The translations under genes were made by a program, and so were the position numbers. 64,000 nucleotides of DNA from Marsupella aquatica (taxonomy: Eukaryota > Marchantiophyta). The stretch is taken from assembly GCA_973895155.1 (NCBI GenBank), contig OZ316895.1, forward strand, positions 20,026,001 through 20,090,000, given 5' to 3'. Under the pieces are notes generated by a model. It was not told where the DNA came from, ran no database searches, and saw nothing but the letters and a program-made list of their open reading frames with translations. How positions within the stretch are numbered: position 1 is the first letter of the stretch; each line of letters starts with the position of its first letter. Below are positions 13,365 through 27,035 of the stretch, piece after piece.

Positions 13365-15000
13365 TGTAAAAGATTGAGGAAGCTTTGTTTGCCGACGTGC
13401 ATCCCCCTCTGTGGATCTAACTCCACTAGTGCTCCTCGGGGCTCAAGAGCTTTGGCTGCCCCACATGTCAAACCTGCTAATGCATCAATATGTGTAGTGC
13501 CACACATGAATCCCATGGTGGCAAGGTCTCCATCAGCTCCATAAGATGTGGAAGGACCATGGGATGTAGAAGGTCCATAGGATGTAGATGCCCCATCACC
13601 AGAAGTAGGTCTCACCTGGGAACTAGCCATGGCAGCTAGTTGTTGCTCCAATTGAGCAATCTTAGCATCCTTTGGATCTATGGTTATAGCAGGGGCAGCA
13701 TCACCTCCCTATCTCCCTGCATGTGGCATGCCACGACCACGTCCACCACCCTACCCCCTCCTCTTCCTCTTCTCTGATCATGTGTACGGCATCCTCCTCT
13801 CCGTAACTCAGGATGGAGTAAGAAACACCTATCCTTGGTGTGTCCAGGAGCTCCACAATGATCACACTGTCGTTGATCAAGCGCTGATGCTCCTCTTGAT
13901 CCTCTATGATCTAGGCAATATCTTTGTGCATGATCCCCACCACAGGTCCAACATCCTGACTGTTGTCTAGCATAAGAGGGCATAGGTCTCTGGTTGGTAG
14001 ACTCTCGTGCAGTAGGCTTCTTCCTCTAGCTCTTTCGTGTAGTAGGCTATGGTGTGGATGTAGATGCAGCCTTTGGTGCTTCCTTGCCAAATTCGGAAGT
14101 CACCACCTTCTCATTCACCATATTGAGCTCAATGCGCTTAGAAAGGGTAAAAACAACTGCTAATGTGGGATCTGCATCCCTAAGTAGAGTGACATCTCTC
14201 ACTCTGCGTCGCAATTCTTTGTCCAAAATTGCATACCAAAACTGGACTGCTTGAGCCTCTGTCACTCACTTGGTGACAGTGATCAATCTGCGCATATGAG
14301 TGTATGCCTCACGTAGACTCTCTCCAGTCTTGCGCTGGAACTCCTAGAGACCCTTCAACTGATCAGTTCTCACACCCTGATAGTTCTGCTTTAGTACCTC
14401 AAAGAATTCCACCATAGGGTTAAATGCTGGTGCAACTCCTGTTCCTGTCACAATCACACCGGTAGGAGTAGCGGTGGATGCTGCTGGAGTGCTGCTGGTG
14501 GATGGTGTGCCACTCTGGCTAGTGCTGCTAGAAGAAGCAGCAGCTGTGGCAATGGGTTGGGAAGCCGCACTAGTGCCATAGGTGATGGACACGTAATTAG
14601 GCGACCAATGATGCCTCCATGCCTCAATCTCAGCCAAATGAGCCTTCCGAAACTCATGGTAGTCATCCATGGGTGTCCCCTCCAAATGCTGAAATAATCC
14701 CTTCTATGCCATGAAAGGGGTAAACAACATGGCGTTACGCAATGTCTGCATATTGCACCACGTATCAAACTCCTGGATGAAGTCATCTAGATCAATTGTG
14801 CCAACTGCACCAGAGTATCGTCGTGGGCCCTTCGTAGCCTCGTACATCTCGTCCATATCCCACAACAAAGGTGCAACCACCTGATGACGAGGAGAACTGG
14901 TCACTAAGTTCTCGTCGAAATCACTGTCTGAAGCTGCACTGCTGACTGCTACCAATGCCGTTGGACGAAAATGCGCCCCATTTCGAGTGAACCAGTTCAT
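13334..15000 (-). pseudogene. Element 1 gag (nucleocapsid with zinc knuckles), broken
   Basis: The segment begins with a methionine codon at 15000 and runs through four pieces of one frame to 13684, then shifts frame for 13651-13334. The N-terminal part carries a PRRYSG...DLDDFIQEFDTWC stretch like the start of plant gypsy gag. Around 13750-13950 there are two CCHC-type knuckles: CWTCGGDHAQRYC (one residue short of the standard spacing) and CDHCGAPGHTKDRC (standard CX2CX4HX4C). The tail has a short serine/threonine/glycine tandem repeat (GPSTSY/GPSTSH). In-frame stops lie at about 14704, 14344 and 14047. In the family, gag forms the particle and binds the element RNA; this copy cannot make a full protein. 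Confidence 0.85.
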
Positions 15001-17170
15001 CGTCCATCGGGTAACCCAGCAACACCAGAAGAATCCGTGGTGACCAACCTAACCTAATCTATATGCTAACCCTAAGGGCAATCTATCTCTGTCAGCAACA
15101 CAAGCACTCAGCATGGTGTGTTGGGCATCACTCCAACATCACCAGGAGAGAAATACGTAGCACAACTAGAATGTCTGGTTGCAAACCATCACTCCTATAG
15201 AATCAAGCGCCCACGCCAAACTAACATGGCGCATAAACAGGAAGCACATGTGGAGAGGATCCAATCAACAAGAAGATCAATAGTGATCATACATCAATCA
15301 AACAATGTTCATAATGTTTAATGTGGGGCCTTCATAATAGGCCTCTCAATGTTCAATGTCGTAGCTAAGGATCCATGCACAATTGGTTCAATCCATGCAT
15401 CTAGATGGATTCAGAAGCATCAAAAACCTTTAGGAGCTTATGATTTGGCCCAAAATGGCAATCTAAACAAACTAGAATGTGTATAAAATGCCTAAATGCT
15501 CATTCTATTAACATCAAAGTGGAAATGAGTGTGTGTACACAAGAGCACTTAAGAACCACATAGTTGAGCGCATGGGGAAGGAATAGCTTTGGGATGGGTG
15601 ACCTCTCACTTGTAGTTCTGCACCAAAATGGCCGCTTCAAAATCAGCAGCTTGCAACTACTCCTCACGTACCAGCGGCTTACTGGCCCGCCCGCTCCTAC
15701 TCCGCCCTCACGCCCCTCGTCCCGAGTTGCCTCGAAGCCTCGAAACATCGAGATGAGCCAAAGAGTGAGCCCGCAACGCTTCGATTTCACAACATTCAGA
15801 GTTTCCCCGAGAGTTCCGCCCCCTGTTTCCCTTCACAAAAGTTCGCGGCGGAGCAAAGTACAGTCCGTCTCCCGCATCGACGTACTGTCTTCGCAGATCT
15901 GCAACGAGCGTCGGTTTGGCAACATTCAAACTTTGCCTTCACAAAACGCATCAACATTCCTGGCGGGTGGATCCTTCCAGATCGGCGCACGACGGTCGCT
16001 TCGGATCAGTGCCAACAACGTACAGTCCGCACCGCCAAATCAGCAACATGTGACAGTCATTTCCTTCACAAAAATGTGGATGTCGCTTCTACTTGACAGC
16101 CGTCTCGATTACACTTAGCGCCGCGTCCCTTCGCGAAACCATTGGAGCCCGATTTGGCAACATGCAATAGTCGTTTCCTTCCAAGAAATGCAGGTTCAGT
16201 GTGCGGAGTGCATCGGTCTTCGGCAAGACTACAGATCCAGCAACATTTGCCGGATCGATCCCTTCACACATATGCGGGCGACAGCAGCACATTGTCCAAT
16301 CGCAAATCAGCAGATCAAACATTCACCCCCCACAGAGCACCGCACTCAATCTAGTTGCAGCCAATTGGTACACAAACGATTAGAGCCACAGACAAGCTAC
16401 AGATCTGGCAAACCTCCAACTCCAGATCCGCTCAAGAATGAAACTCACACGATCTCAACTTGGATCCACATACCGGCGATCCAATCAAGCAATACAATGC
16501 ACGATCCGAGATACCACGAACCATCGTCGAACACAATCAAACTGAAAATCAAAGCTCTGTCCAACAACAACAGAGTCCGATGCCTGATCTTTCAATGTAA
16601 TCTCAATACAATCGGCACAATGATCCCGGTCCACAATACCCCATCAATCCCGCACCGATCCGATCACACATGTATGTCAAGCCAACGCACCTTGCACTAC
16701 TCAAGGAATCCACGTTACACAAGCGGAGCTCACAGCCACCATAGCCACACTCAAGCTTCACTCTCTCCAAGGCTCAACATTGAAAGATGACCTTTCAATG
16801 CCTCACAAGTGAGAAGTACCCTCTCACACAAACCTGACAGAACCTTATCGGCTCATATAGCACACATACCAAACATACGGATCTAGATAGTACGATACAC
16901 TCTAACACTACCTAGAATGGTGTGACAGCCTCCCTGGGACAACATGTTACTTCTTCCACCTCACTACTCCAAATGTGATCACTACTCTGTGTGATTCACA
17001 TACTTCCCCGGGCCCTACTCCTACTGGGGGCTGCCACTAAACACTGAAAACACCCAAGCACTCCACACGGTGTGGCCACCACCACCCTAGCGGCACCGCT
17101 ACATCTTGAAGCTTGCCTAACCTAAAACATGCGGGACACACTTGTGTTATCAACCTATCCTATCCTAAGG
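15001..17170 (-). repeat. Probable leader of element 1, with degenerate tandem repeats
   Basis: Immediately upstream of the element 1 gag start is a long non-coding stretch. Between about 15785 and 16275 at least five degenerate copies of a unit of roughly 100-130 bp recur. Each has a GCAACAT-like or ACAACATT-like core, a spacer, and CCTTCACAAAA or a variant (copies near 15787, 15919, 16045, 16155 and 16238). Frames over it on both strands are low in domain content and I treat them as chance. I could not define the 5' LTR or a primer-binding site. Confidence 0.5.
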
Positions 17171-20100
17171 GAGATTGACGGTGCCCATTACCACTCCGCT
17201 AAACAAGGACTCACTTGAGTCCACAATTTCCTACCTACTCCACTTATCTTATATAACTAACCAGTCCACCGGCCTCAATCCCCCTAACTGCCACCACCAG
17301 TCCGTTGTAAACCGAGGGAGCCCCAACAATTGTCAAAACTATTTTTTTTGTCAAAATCCACTTAGAGAAAATATCTGGATAGGCTTGGTCTATCTGATTG
17401 CAATTCCAAAAATGGTTGTAAAACATACATCAAACGGCCGAGATATGATTGTCCAAGTTTGAAGTGCAATTGGGTCAGTGTCTCCCTCCGTTTTGTCTGT
17501 AGAACACACGACAACCCAACCATTCTTTGAAAAAGGGATCCCCACCTCTGGAAAAACTGAGATCTCCCTTCCCCTCTTATGTACTTCCTCTGTACTGCTC
17601 CAAAGTTACAGTTTTCTCACAAAAGCTTGACTCGTCATATCTCCTTCACATTAGCTCCGTTTTGGCTGTGTCACACCTTGGTGAATTGTCTCGAGCTGAA
17701 TTCAACAAACCCTTAGAGAGATGTGAGGAGAGATGATTCCAAGTTGGTTGAAAAAACAATATTTGTATGAGCAAGTCTGTACACTCATCAAAAGCAAGCG
17801 AAAGGGAGAGAGTGGAAACCCCACAAGCGAGGAAAGAGGAAGGGCGAAAGTGTGGGAATCCCTTCCTCTTGGGGAAAGATGTGGGAGTCCCTTCCTTGAT
17901 GTGAGGAAGGGGAAATGGGAAAAAATGTGGGGATCCCTTTCTCCTTGGTGTGAGTAAGAGGAAGGGGAAAAAAAATGTGCCCCCACAAAGTGTGAAAGTG
18001 GGAAATGGAACACAAATGTGGGAATGCCTTACTTCTTAGGCCATACCACAAACATTACTACTAGGCCGCCTAGTTTTGCACAGACACTCAAATTTCTTGG
18101 GATAATACTGTTTGATGTAGACCTGAACTCAACCAGGAGACCTTGATTCTGCATGGGGCTTGTTGAGGGCCTCAAAATGGACCCAAACATGACCTGGGAC
18201 ATGACCATGTTTGGAGTGACACTAGCGGAGAAAAGCTTGTTCTAAGTTCCAACATTTTCTATTTTTCAACCATTTTTCCCATTTTCTGTCTCATGGGACA
18301 CCTCTGGCCAGACACCACCCAAGCCTTCAATTGCTTGGGACCCTCAGTGGCTCCAATGCCACCCTGGGTAGACCAAATTCCTCTCTCAACTCCATTTCCC
18401 AGTTGTGGTATCAACTTATTAGAGCTAACACAAAAAAACTCAAAAAAATCCAGTTACTTCCAACACATGCATTTGTCTTTCAGCTTTCATGTACACAATT
18501 ATAATTCAGTACTAAGTTACTACCAGGTTTTAGTAAAAGGTGACCCTGTCACACTTGGTCCCCTCTTTATATGACAGGGTTTTAATTATTTGGTATGGAT
18601 TTGATCATGATATATGCCATACACAATTATGTAACTCTACAAGAAAACTAAAAATACTTAAATTGCCATTTTTAGTGCAGTATGTTATGATGTTGGTTTG
18701 TATTGCCTCTCTTTTTCAGCAATGGTTAATATGTTAACTCTTGTACAGTTGAACCAACTCATTCAACAGCCAAGAACATGGGATTGGGCAGATCACATCG
18801 CCCTAGAGCTAACCTAGCCCAAACCCAATCCAGCCCAAGATCAAACCCTCTCAAGCGTTGTTCTTCTTGTGGAGCTTCTCACCCTGGTTGCTGTATTTCT
18901 GTGGCTAAAACCAGTTGTTTCCACAGAAAAGTGTTATAGATGTTGTCATATTGGTTCCCCTGTTTTTCTCTAAGAAAACGTTTGGGTTTCTGTTGAATGT
19001 TGTCACAATGGACTGGCAGTGACGGATCCAGTTTTCAGCTGAGTTTTTGTTCAGTCTATATCATGAGAGGTCAGGAGAGAATAGCAAAGACATTGGTAAT
19101 TGATAAGCTCTACGAGAGCTTTGGATTGAGGTAGTGCTGTCATCCAAAAACTGCCAATGTATTGAACTACTTTTTTGAGTTGGGAAGACATTACTAATTT
19201 GGATTAGATTTTGACGTGCAATTTTGAGTTACCACCTTTAGCTAAAACTTAGCAGAAATAAGGATTTGGGATCAGGGACAGCCAAAATAGGGATTAGATT
19301 GTAGTATGGGTAGACATAAGTATACTATTGTAGTCTTCATAGGGTGGAGATTACAAAATGGCAGAATGCCAATATTTTTCATGTATTCAATTTTGAATAT
19401 TTGAACTGTTGTTTTTACTTGTGATCACTTGTGTTGGATTCCATCTTTGATTAAAATATATCTGCTGTGATGAATCAAGATACACTTTAAGTGATTAAAA
19501 AACCAAAGCTTCATCAGGCCTTGAACATCCTTCAATTTCAGAATGTGATAAAGGAGGAAGGTCTGATTCAAGACTACTATGTCTATCAAGATGCTAGCTA
19601 ACATTTGACAGGGTGGAAATTGAGTGTTGGAAGGCCAGCACTGCCCTCAGGGGCCTCAATCAAAGGGGTGTGGCATCATGCTTGAAGGTTTGGGGGACTA
19701 AAACTTAAGTCAATGAAGGTTTTTTGAGAATTGTTTAACCCCTAACTTAATAGAATATTCCCAAATGATTCTTATAATTCTCAAAACTGCATTAAGACTC
19801 AACAAAAATTTAAAAGTCTTTCACTAAACCCAATAAAAAAACACTATACTTATCTGTGCATGATGGGTTGGAAGAAAAGAAGTGAGGACCCCGGGGCACT
19901 GCCATTATCTGAAGTTCTCCTAGAGCTTATCAATGCCCAATGTCTCTACCATTCTCTCCTGACCTCTCACAATCTACAATGAGCCAAAACTCAATCCATC
20001 AGTCATAGTCCAATTTGACAACACTCGACTAAAAAAACAGGAGAAACAAATGTGACAACATTTGTAACGTTCCTTAGTTTGTAAAAACAATTGATTGTAG

Positions 20101-23100
20101 GTCGACCATAGAAATCTTATGGCCAGGATGGGAGGCTCAACAGGGACAAAAATAGGGGGTTTGATTCTGGGCTGAGTCTGGGCCAGGCTAATTTCAGAGC
20201 AATGCAGTCCATCCTATTGCACGTTCTTGACAGTCAGATGAGTTGGGTTAACTGTACATGAGTAAACTCAACTAAGGATAAAAATGAGTGAGAACTTAGT
20301 AGATAAATTGAAAAAGTTGGCAACATACTAATTCTGCACTAAAACATTGGCAATCTAGTAATTCTCTCTTACAGTCAAATAATTGTGATTCTTGTCATGA
20401 AACCATGAGTTTGCCAGGACATAAATCAGTTGAAAGAAGCCAAGCACTCTTAAGACTACAAGGTAGAGGCAAGGGCAGAGGCGGGTGTATCATTGACTGA
20501 GTGAATTACCCTCTAAGATATACCAACCGCAGCCAAGGAAGAAGGATGGTGTGGTTTAACTCTACCTAGTTTCAAACTGGGCGATGAAAAGCCAAAGGTG
20601 TGAAAACGGAGTGCCGGAACACAAACCAAAGTATCAAGCACAAACGAAGGGGAGAGGGCCACTCAGAGCAGGCAGCACAGGGGACTGGGACAGGCAACAT
20701 ACAGGCCTTGAGAAAACTAGGGTGCACTAACTTGACACAGATTGAAAAATGCAGTAATTGTTTCGACCACCTATGTAAGTGGTCCCAAATCCTGGACAAA
20801 GTAAACATTCCACATCAGGCCCGTTGCTTATCATATACTGTAGATTTGGTACCCCACCTCCATGGGCCCCTCTGGTCCAGTCTAGATCTATCACAATGAA
20901 TAATTAAAAACAATGGGCCCCCAAGTATTGTAAAGCCACCCTAACCCTGACTAACTCAGAGGGCTACTGCAGTTTGGGCAGTCATGCAGCTGCAGTGTCT
21001 CTGACATCCGTAGGCATTAAATGCCAAAATTGTTGATTATACTCTGTGTGAAAACACATAACACCTACCACGGTTATGATCCCGATGCAACCCTGTAAAG
21101 TCCATGTGCACTTTATTTTTCTGTATCTTCCAATTCTGCCATTCTGGATTCAATTTCTATGGATACGGTAGTCTGGAGGTACAGTACTGTCATAAAGCAA
21201 CTCCATACGGAGAATTCTGAGAATGATGCTGAAATGTATAGTAGAAATCCCCGAGATCAATCATATGGTTGGTAGAATTAGCTTTGGGATGGGAGCCTCT
21301 AGTACGTGTAGCAGAATGGGAATTGATTACAATATTGATGTTGCTGCTGCACCATTCGAAATTTGGAACTCTCCTGCCACCTGCCTTCCTGCCTCCTTTG
21401 ACTGACCAGGGCTGTCTTCTGGAGCCCATCATTATTTTGTTTGCTCAGTTTTGATCTGCTGCAGTCCGGTAGTCTCGCAAGCTAAAGCTGCCTCTCCGCT
21501 GATGAGACTATCCTCCTCTGCAGAAAGAGATTGGAACTGGCACAAGAGTCATCCTTCAAATTGTTTTCGTTGCCAGCACTCTGCACGTGTTACTCTCGCC
21601 CGTCCTCTGATCTATCCGAAAATGGGCCCAATTTCATGTTGAATCGATAGTAATAGGCTGACCTTCCACCATCATTCTACATTGCCACTGCTCTGCACGT
21701 GCCCTTCCCTTCCAGCTTCCCCCGCCCCCCGCCCCCCCCCCCTCCCCTGCCAAAATGTGTGGACCACTTTTCCTGGGAAGATTGAAATTGTGTCATCTAG
21801 TTGGAAGCTAGCCTTTGGTGTGCTTCCCCAGTTCGAAAAGCTTCGGAAGACTCAAGACTCGTCCCCTAATTTATTTATGAATTAGTGGAATCTCTGATCG
21901 TCAATGCTCGAGCTTATTAAGTATGACCATAAAAGTTCCCAAAACAGTTTCCTAGATTTAATTCGAAGAGTCGTCGTGAGGCGAAGAACTCTGATCAACT
22001 GGTAGTCTTCGACAGGTCGCCGTAGCTGCGCTAGTGCTCACTAAGCTGCCAAATGAAAGATTCACATCCTCCAGACACATCCCCGGACACATCCCACGGG
22101 ATTGGTCCCAGTTTCGGCGTGTGATGCAGCTGCTCCAATAAACAGAACGGAATGGGTCTCACCTTTCAAGTTGTCTTGTAGCAGCAGTACTGTACCACGA
22201 CAACTTAGAAATCTACGCTGACAGCAGTACCCTCCACATGTTTTGCCTAACCATTACCGCATGGGGGGTAATGGGGAACGGTCTTCCTTCCGAATGATTG
22301 TGAAGCCCTCTCGGTCAGGCTCACTACAGGATCCAACCGTGCATCCTTGTAGGACACATGAGACGTCGAGCTCCATTGAGAACGTTTCTTCAACAACTTT
22401 ATTCGGAGACCAGTGCATTTACGTTGCCAATGAAACAACAATCTTGAAGTCTAGTCTCCCTGCTCCAGTGTACTCGAGGTTTTCTCTTTTTTTCTTTTCC
22501 TTTGAGTTGGGGACAATTGTACACGTTACATGCAAAAGGACATCCTGAAGGTGTACCCCTGACGACCGTTATGGTTTGCCCTCAAGAATTCCGGTGGGGG
22601 TGTGAGCCTGTGAGACATGAAAAAGAAGCGGGCGGAGGGACTGAAGCACCAGCATTGGTGATATTCAACCGGTGGTACATGAGTGGAGGTGCATTGGGGT
22701 GATTTTGTTTCGTCTGGAACTGCTATCAATCAGTCCAGTATGGTTCCAGTTTTGACTTACTAGTCAAGACTGCTGCAGCTGTAATTTCGCTTCCGATTCC
22801 AAGTTCTGGGCGATGGTCACGACTCACGAGCACGAATGGGTCGTGACAATGTGTAAACTGATGGCATAGCAGCACGAAGGTGGTGCCAGTCAGTCAATCA
22901 ACCCTTCTTGTTGCGAGGTTTATTAATGAAGCAAATAATTTGATTATTTTTACAAGTCAATGAATGACTTTCTGTCAACATCAGGTGACATAATGGGTCT
23001 ATGGTGAGGCCAGTCCATAATTCTAGTTCATATTCTGGCAAAAACGACAAGTCTGAGTTATACGTGTGTTTGGTCTGGCAATCTGGCATGGTTGTTCTTT

Positions 23101-25086
23101 TCCCTTAAGGTGGGGGGGGGGAGCAGTCAGGAGGACTTTAAATGTTACATGTGTGTGCAAGCCTTAGTGATGACATAGTTTCACACTTCATTAATTTACA
23201 TATTTTACAAACAGTTTATGTAAATTTGCATAAGCTTTAGTCAGGTTTTAACAGATCTTGTACAGTTTAGAAATCTGATACACCTTTCGCGGATTGCCAA
23301 GTAATCCACCACAACACGTGCATTGCACTACTACTGTACCCCGAAATTTCTCGATGGGCAGGAAACTTTCAAAATCTCAACGGCTTCTCAGCTCTGAGCC
23401 TTCCTTTGTGTGAATTCTTGTTACTTTGGGACCTCATCAAAGGAACACCAAGGACTGAGGGCAAATTCTAGCCCAGATTTGCCAAACGGCCCTCGTCACA
23501 ACCATTCCCAGTCGCCCCAGGACTGCCACTTTGTCTGGCTAGATTCACCTCCTTTTGTGATCTATGGCTGACGAATGGTCCAGGGCCCACAACCTAGTTC
23601 CCTCCAAAACAGTAGTCTACTGTAGCTGTTTGAACGAGGGCATTTCGTAAAAGTTCTTGAGCAAATCCCTAAACTACTGTAGATATCTCGGTTTGCAAAG
23701 AGGCCCTTGAATCTAGGGCTAAACAAATTCCAGAAATAATTTTAAATCGCAAACCAATGGCAAGAACTTTATGCCATCATACGTAAATGCTGTCAGTATG
23801 CCAATGGAGTGAAAGCACTCGTTTTCATCCTCGATTTGGACGGACCACGATAGCCAACCCTTCCGGTCTCGCATTCCTTCACCTGTCACAAGAAGCGATT
23901 GGGCACTACTCTGGCATGTATAGTGCCTTTTCGTAACAACATAAATGCCTTCTGATACCACCACTTTGCAAAGATCAGGACTTCAAGCTCTGCGAAGAGC
24001 AAACCTGCGTCTGACATCATGCCAGAACGCACCCAATTCGAGGCGATAAGCTGGGCAATGTGCTGCAAATCTCCAAAGAAGATCAAATACAAGGTGGCTA
24101 ATACGACTTGTTTGATTAGTGTTCATATTTCATACTTTCATCGCAAAACGAGGCAGTCCTTGTTTAGGGAGGTACATGTATTTCCATCTGCACATTTTAT
24201 TGTTCCCTCCTGCAACTGTTACGTCTTACGGGTACTTAGTACATAGAGTACAAAGTGTGTGGCTCAGATTTCGAACGGTCATGGTCATGGTAACTGAATC
24301 AAATCATTTAGATTTGGCATGCTCCCGGAGGAAGGCAAGCTCAAGTTCGATCATGTCACAAGGATTCAATTTCGAATAACAAATTATATTTTAGAAAAAA
24401 CAAGCTCGAGTTCAATGAAAGCTCCCAATTCCACGTCCAGCACCCGCCCTAAACCCTCCACCTCCCATGGTCAAGTAATTTTTACATTGCAGAGGATCCA
24501 CGAAAGGTAGAGCGATTATATCCAGCCCGACAAATTGACTGGTTCGGGAGTAGCACGTACAAAACCCACAATTTATTGTCTTCTTGTATAGCAGCTACGA
24601 ACGACTCGGCGAAGTATAATTTATCGGCAACTAACAAAATTGCCGTAACACTTCTCCGGCCCTGAGCCACTTCTTTACCTAGACAGAGACGCCTAATCGA
24701 CTATCTATCTACAACTTTACGGTGATTTCTTCCAACGAAATGCTGGCCTTCATCCACCCTTTAACCAAAAAGAGCTGGGGTGGAGGCACCACTCTCTCCA
24801 GTATTTGCCTCTTACACCAGTTTCTCAATCAGAAACTACTTTATAGATTACATGGCTGGAGAACTTCCTGTTCTCAACTCAGGCATCCAGGCCGACCTTT
24901 GGACGCAGTAAACTCCTAAACCAACCTACACTACTACCACATAGTTTACAGGGCTGGAGATGGTTTTCCTCACAGAGAAAACATCTCCTGCACAAGACTG
25001 ACAAACTAATTTACAACACCAGAGAGTATCTCTGACCGTCCTTTCCTTCAAATCTCCCCTTTTAGCGTGCGCAAAGACTGATGTCG
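17171..25086. other. Gene-poor region, no supportable gene
   Basis: No protein family is recognisable on either strand. The stretch contains a purine-rich degenerate minisatellite near 17815-18020 and a small inverted repeat of ACCCTGTCA at 18543-18551 and 18572-18580. There is a C-rich run near 21720-21745. Some of it may be 3' flanking sequence of the LEA-2 gene that starts at 27035 and ends at 25087. Confidence 0.55.
17815..18020. repeat. Degenerate purine-rich minisatellite
   Basis: A motif of the form GTGGGAATCCCTTCCTCTTGG, followed by an A/G-rich stretch, recurs with variation near 17850, 17880, 17928 and 18020. Minus-strand reading gives repeated HTFSPSS and PHLFPF-like peptides typical of repeat-derived frames. 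No gene is assigned. Confidence 0.65.
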
Positions 25087-27035
25087 TCATCCACGGTGAC
25101 AATCTTGACTAAGAACCTTCAACGCCACCTGATTGCTACTCGTGTCCAGGACCAAGTCGCAAGCAATGTTGCTTCTGTATAGCGGCCGAACAATCTTCCA
25201 TATCACATACGCCTCCGACTGCACCCGTACGTGTAACTGTAGTGGTAGTCCGTCCCCCGAGCTGAAGGTGCTCAAGAGATTTGGCCCGGCTCCATAAACG
25301 GGCGTCCTCGTCGCATGCACATCAACAGATCTGGTCCCCGTGCTCCTTTTCTTCTGAAAAAATTTCGGAGACTGCATTGCCAAACAAAACAGAATGCCAA
25401 TCAGGCTCTCGAAATCAAGATTTCCAGGTCAGTACAATGCGACCTGATGAGACAGAGAAAATGACAAAGGTGTATGGCCCAGTCTAGAAGGAAGTCTTGC
25501 CTGTCCTGCGGCAACAACGATCTGCTGGTATAACAGCGTCACGTCCGGGGCAGAGACGTGGAACCCGAAGTACTTGGACGGGTTGGCAAAAGTGAGAGTT
25601 GTCGTGAGATTTGCGGTCAGCACCTGAGTGGGCACTCCAGTGGGATCATTCCCTTCATCAATTGAAATCGTCTGGAAATTGATGCTCTGCACAGGTCACA
25701 AATGTAATCGATAAGCTCCAAAAGATCAATTGCGCCAAAAATGTGGCAAATGGGGTAGTCCTCGAGAAAACGGCCCCCTTTTCATCGATGATGTGATGTC
25801 ACAAAATGCTGACTAAAAGCTCCAACCTGGGTGACCTGTACTACCCGCGCAGAGAAGCGTTGACAATAAGCTTGAGGTGAAGGACACTTTTCACTTTGCT
25901 TTCAAAACCCTCATTGTCGTTTCGGATTGAGTTCGGATTGAGTTGTGATTACGGACCGAATTCCGGAACACCTCTTGCAGAAATGGATTGTCGACAAAAA
26001 GCCAGACCAACGTTACAACCGAACGACCACTGTGGCCCAGGAACTCACTAAGAGACGACCATATAAATGGCCTTAGTAAAGACACAGGACAAGATTTTCC
26101 AGAGACAACACACACAACTAGATATTAGACAAGAAACCGATGAGAAAGGATAGCAGAAACTCATTCGCGCTAAGTCAACCACTTACGACGCAACAGAGAG
26201 AGGCATTTTCCAACCAGGGAAATGATGTAAACCAATAAGATTGACTAATGAGTTCCATGCGGAAGGGGGGCCGACAAAAAAGTTGTAGAAACATTCAAGT
26301 AAATAAATCGAACGTGAGAGTGGTCGGAGGTGTCACCTTGACTTGAATTTTCGGTGGAGAAGGGCGAACCACGAGCCAGTAGACAAACCCAATAATGACG
26401 ATGCAAAGAATGGCGAAGAAGATCGACAGCAACAGAGCACACCACCTCGAAATGCCCCTTCTTCCAGTGCTCCCATATGGACGGCTCTCTTCCTCCTCCT
26501 GAATAGTCCCACCATTCCAAGGCTGGTATCCCTTCTTGTGAGGAATTGTGGCGGCTGTGGGAGCAACGGCAGCAGCCACATTGTTGGCATTGCTGGGCTG
26601 TGGAATCACTCTGCGTGAACCAAATGGCCTGGGGTTCGCGTAGAAAGCCTGCTGCTGCTGCTGCTGATGCTGATGTTGATACTGATGCTGATGTTGATAC
26701 TGGTGCTGGTGTGGTTTGGAAGCGAAGGTCTTGTGGAGAGGAGAAGCCAATGGGCTAGCAGGGGGGGTAGACTTTGCAGCGAAAGATTGAGACAAAGAGT
26801 CACCTTCATTGAAACTGAAGGAGTCTCGAGAAGGAGACTGAACGTAGTATGTCGGCCGAACAGCACGATCACCATGTCCAGCATTAGAGCCCTGAGCTGC
26901 GCCGCCAACCTGGTAGCTTACCAACTGAGTGCTCACCAGCTGAGACGCCCTGGGAGATAGGGGAGGAGTGGTGTAAACACTGGTCTCGGAATCAAAAGAG
27001 TGCCCCATCCTCCCATATCTGGCCGGCCGCGACAT
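25087..27035 (-). CDS. LEA-2/NHL-type single-pass membrane protein (three exons)
   Basis: Exons by splice signals and phase are 27035-26337, 25686-25501 and 25371-25087, giving 389 residues. The cytosolic N-terminal half is low complexity and carries YVQSPSRDS at about residues 64-72, a hallmark of a plant LEA-2 subgroup, and a histidine/glutamine-rich tract at about 109-130. One membrane segment, WCALLLSIFFAILCIVIIGF, at about 198-222 is followed by RPSPPKIQVKSI and an LEA-2 (NDR1/HIN1-like) beta domain with a conserved YG-G block and a C-terminal CDLVLD region. Family members sit in the plasma or endomembrane and some act in stress and immunity; the exact role is unknown. Intron 1 is GT-AG (AAG|GTGACA). 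Intron 2 uses a GC donor (CAG|GCAAGA), which joins the frame perfectly. Upstream of the gene is the 48-bp minisatellite. Confidence 0.9.
25372..25500 (-). other. GC-AG intron of the LEA-2 gene
   Basis: The donor reads CAG|GCAAGA and the acceptor ATGCAG|TCTCCG. Joining 25501 to 25371 keeps phase 0 and gives a protein that continues through the conserved LEA-2 domain (AAGQ then SPKFFQ). GC donors are a minor plant class, and this one has the expected strong flanking match (AG before, AAG after). Confidence 0.82.

Larger units (their letters stand above)
7929..15000 (-). mobile_element. Element 1: degraded Ty3/gypsy retrotransposon with methyltransferase and PHD finger
   Basis: On the minus strand the coding order from 15000 downward is gag with zinc knuckles, aspartic protease (DTGA), C5-methyltransferase-like domain, reverse transcriptase (YIDD), RNase H, integrase (zinc-binding and DD-E core) and a C-terminal PHD finger ending at 7929. 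RT before integrase defines the Ty3/gypsy order. The frame changes several times (15000-13684; 13651-13334; 13364-13098; 13189-11498; 11309-7929) and stop codons interrupt most segments, so the copy is dead. It is clearly diverged from element 2 at 40500-50318 but has the same unusual extra domains in the same places. I could not find LTRs by eye; the leader probably extends right of 15000, where repeats are listed separately. Confidence 0.93.

Noticed and set aside
15564-16118. 184-residue plus-strand frame in the leader of element 1
   Set aside because: It lies over degenerate tandem repeats, has no domain, and its composition follows the repeat units.
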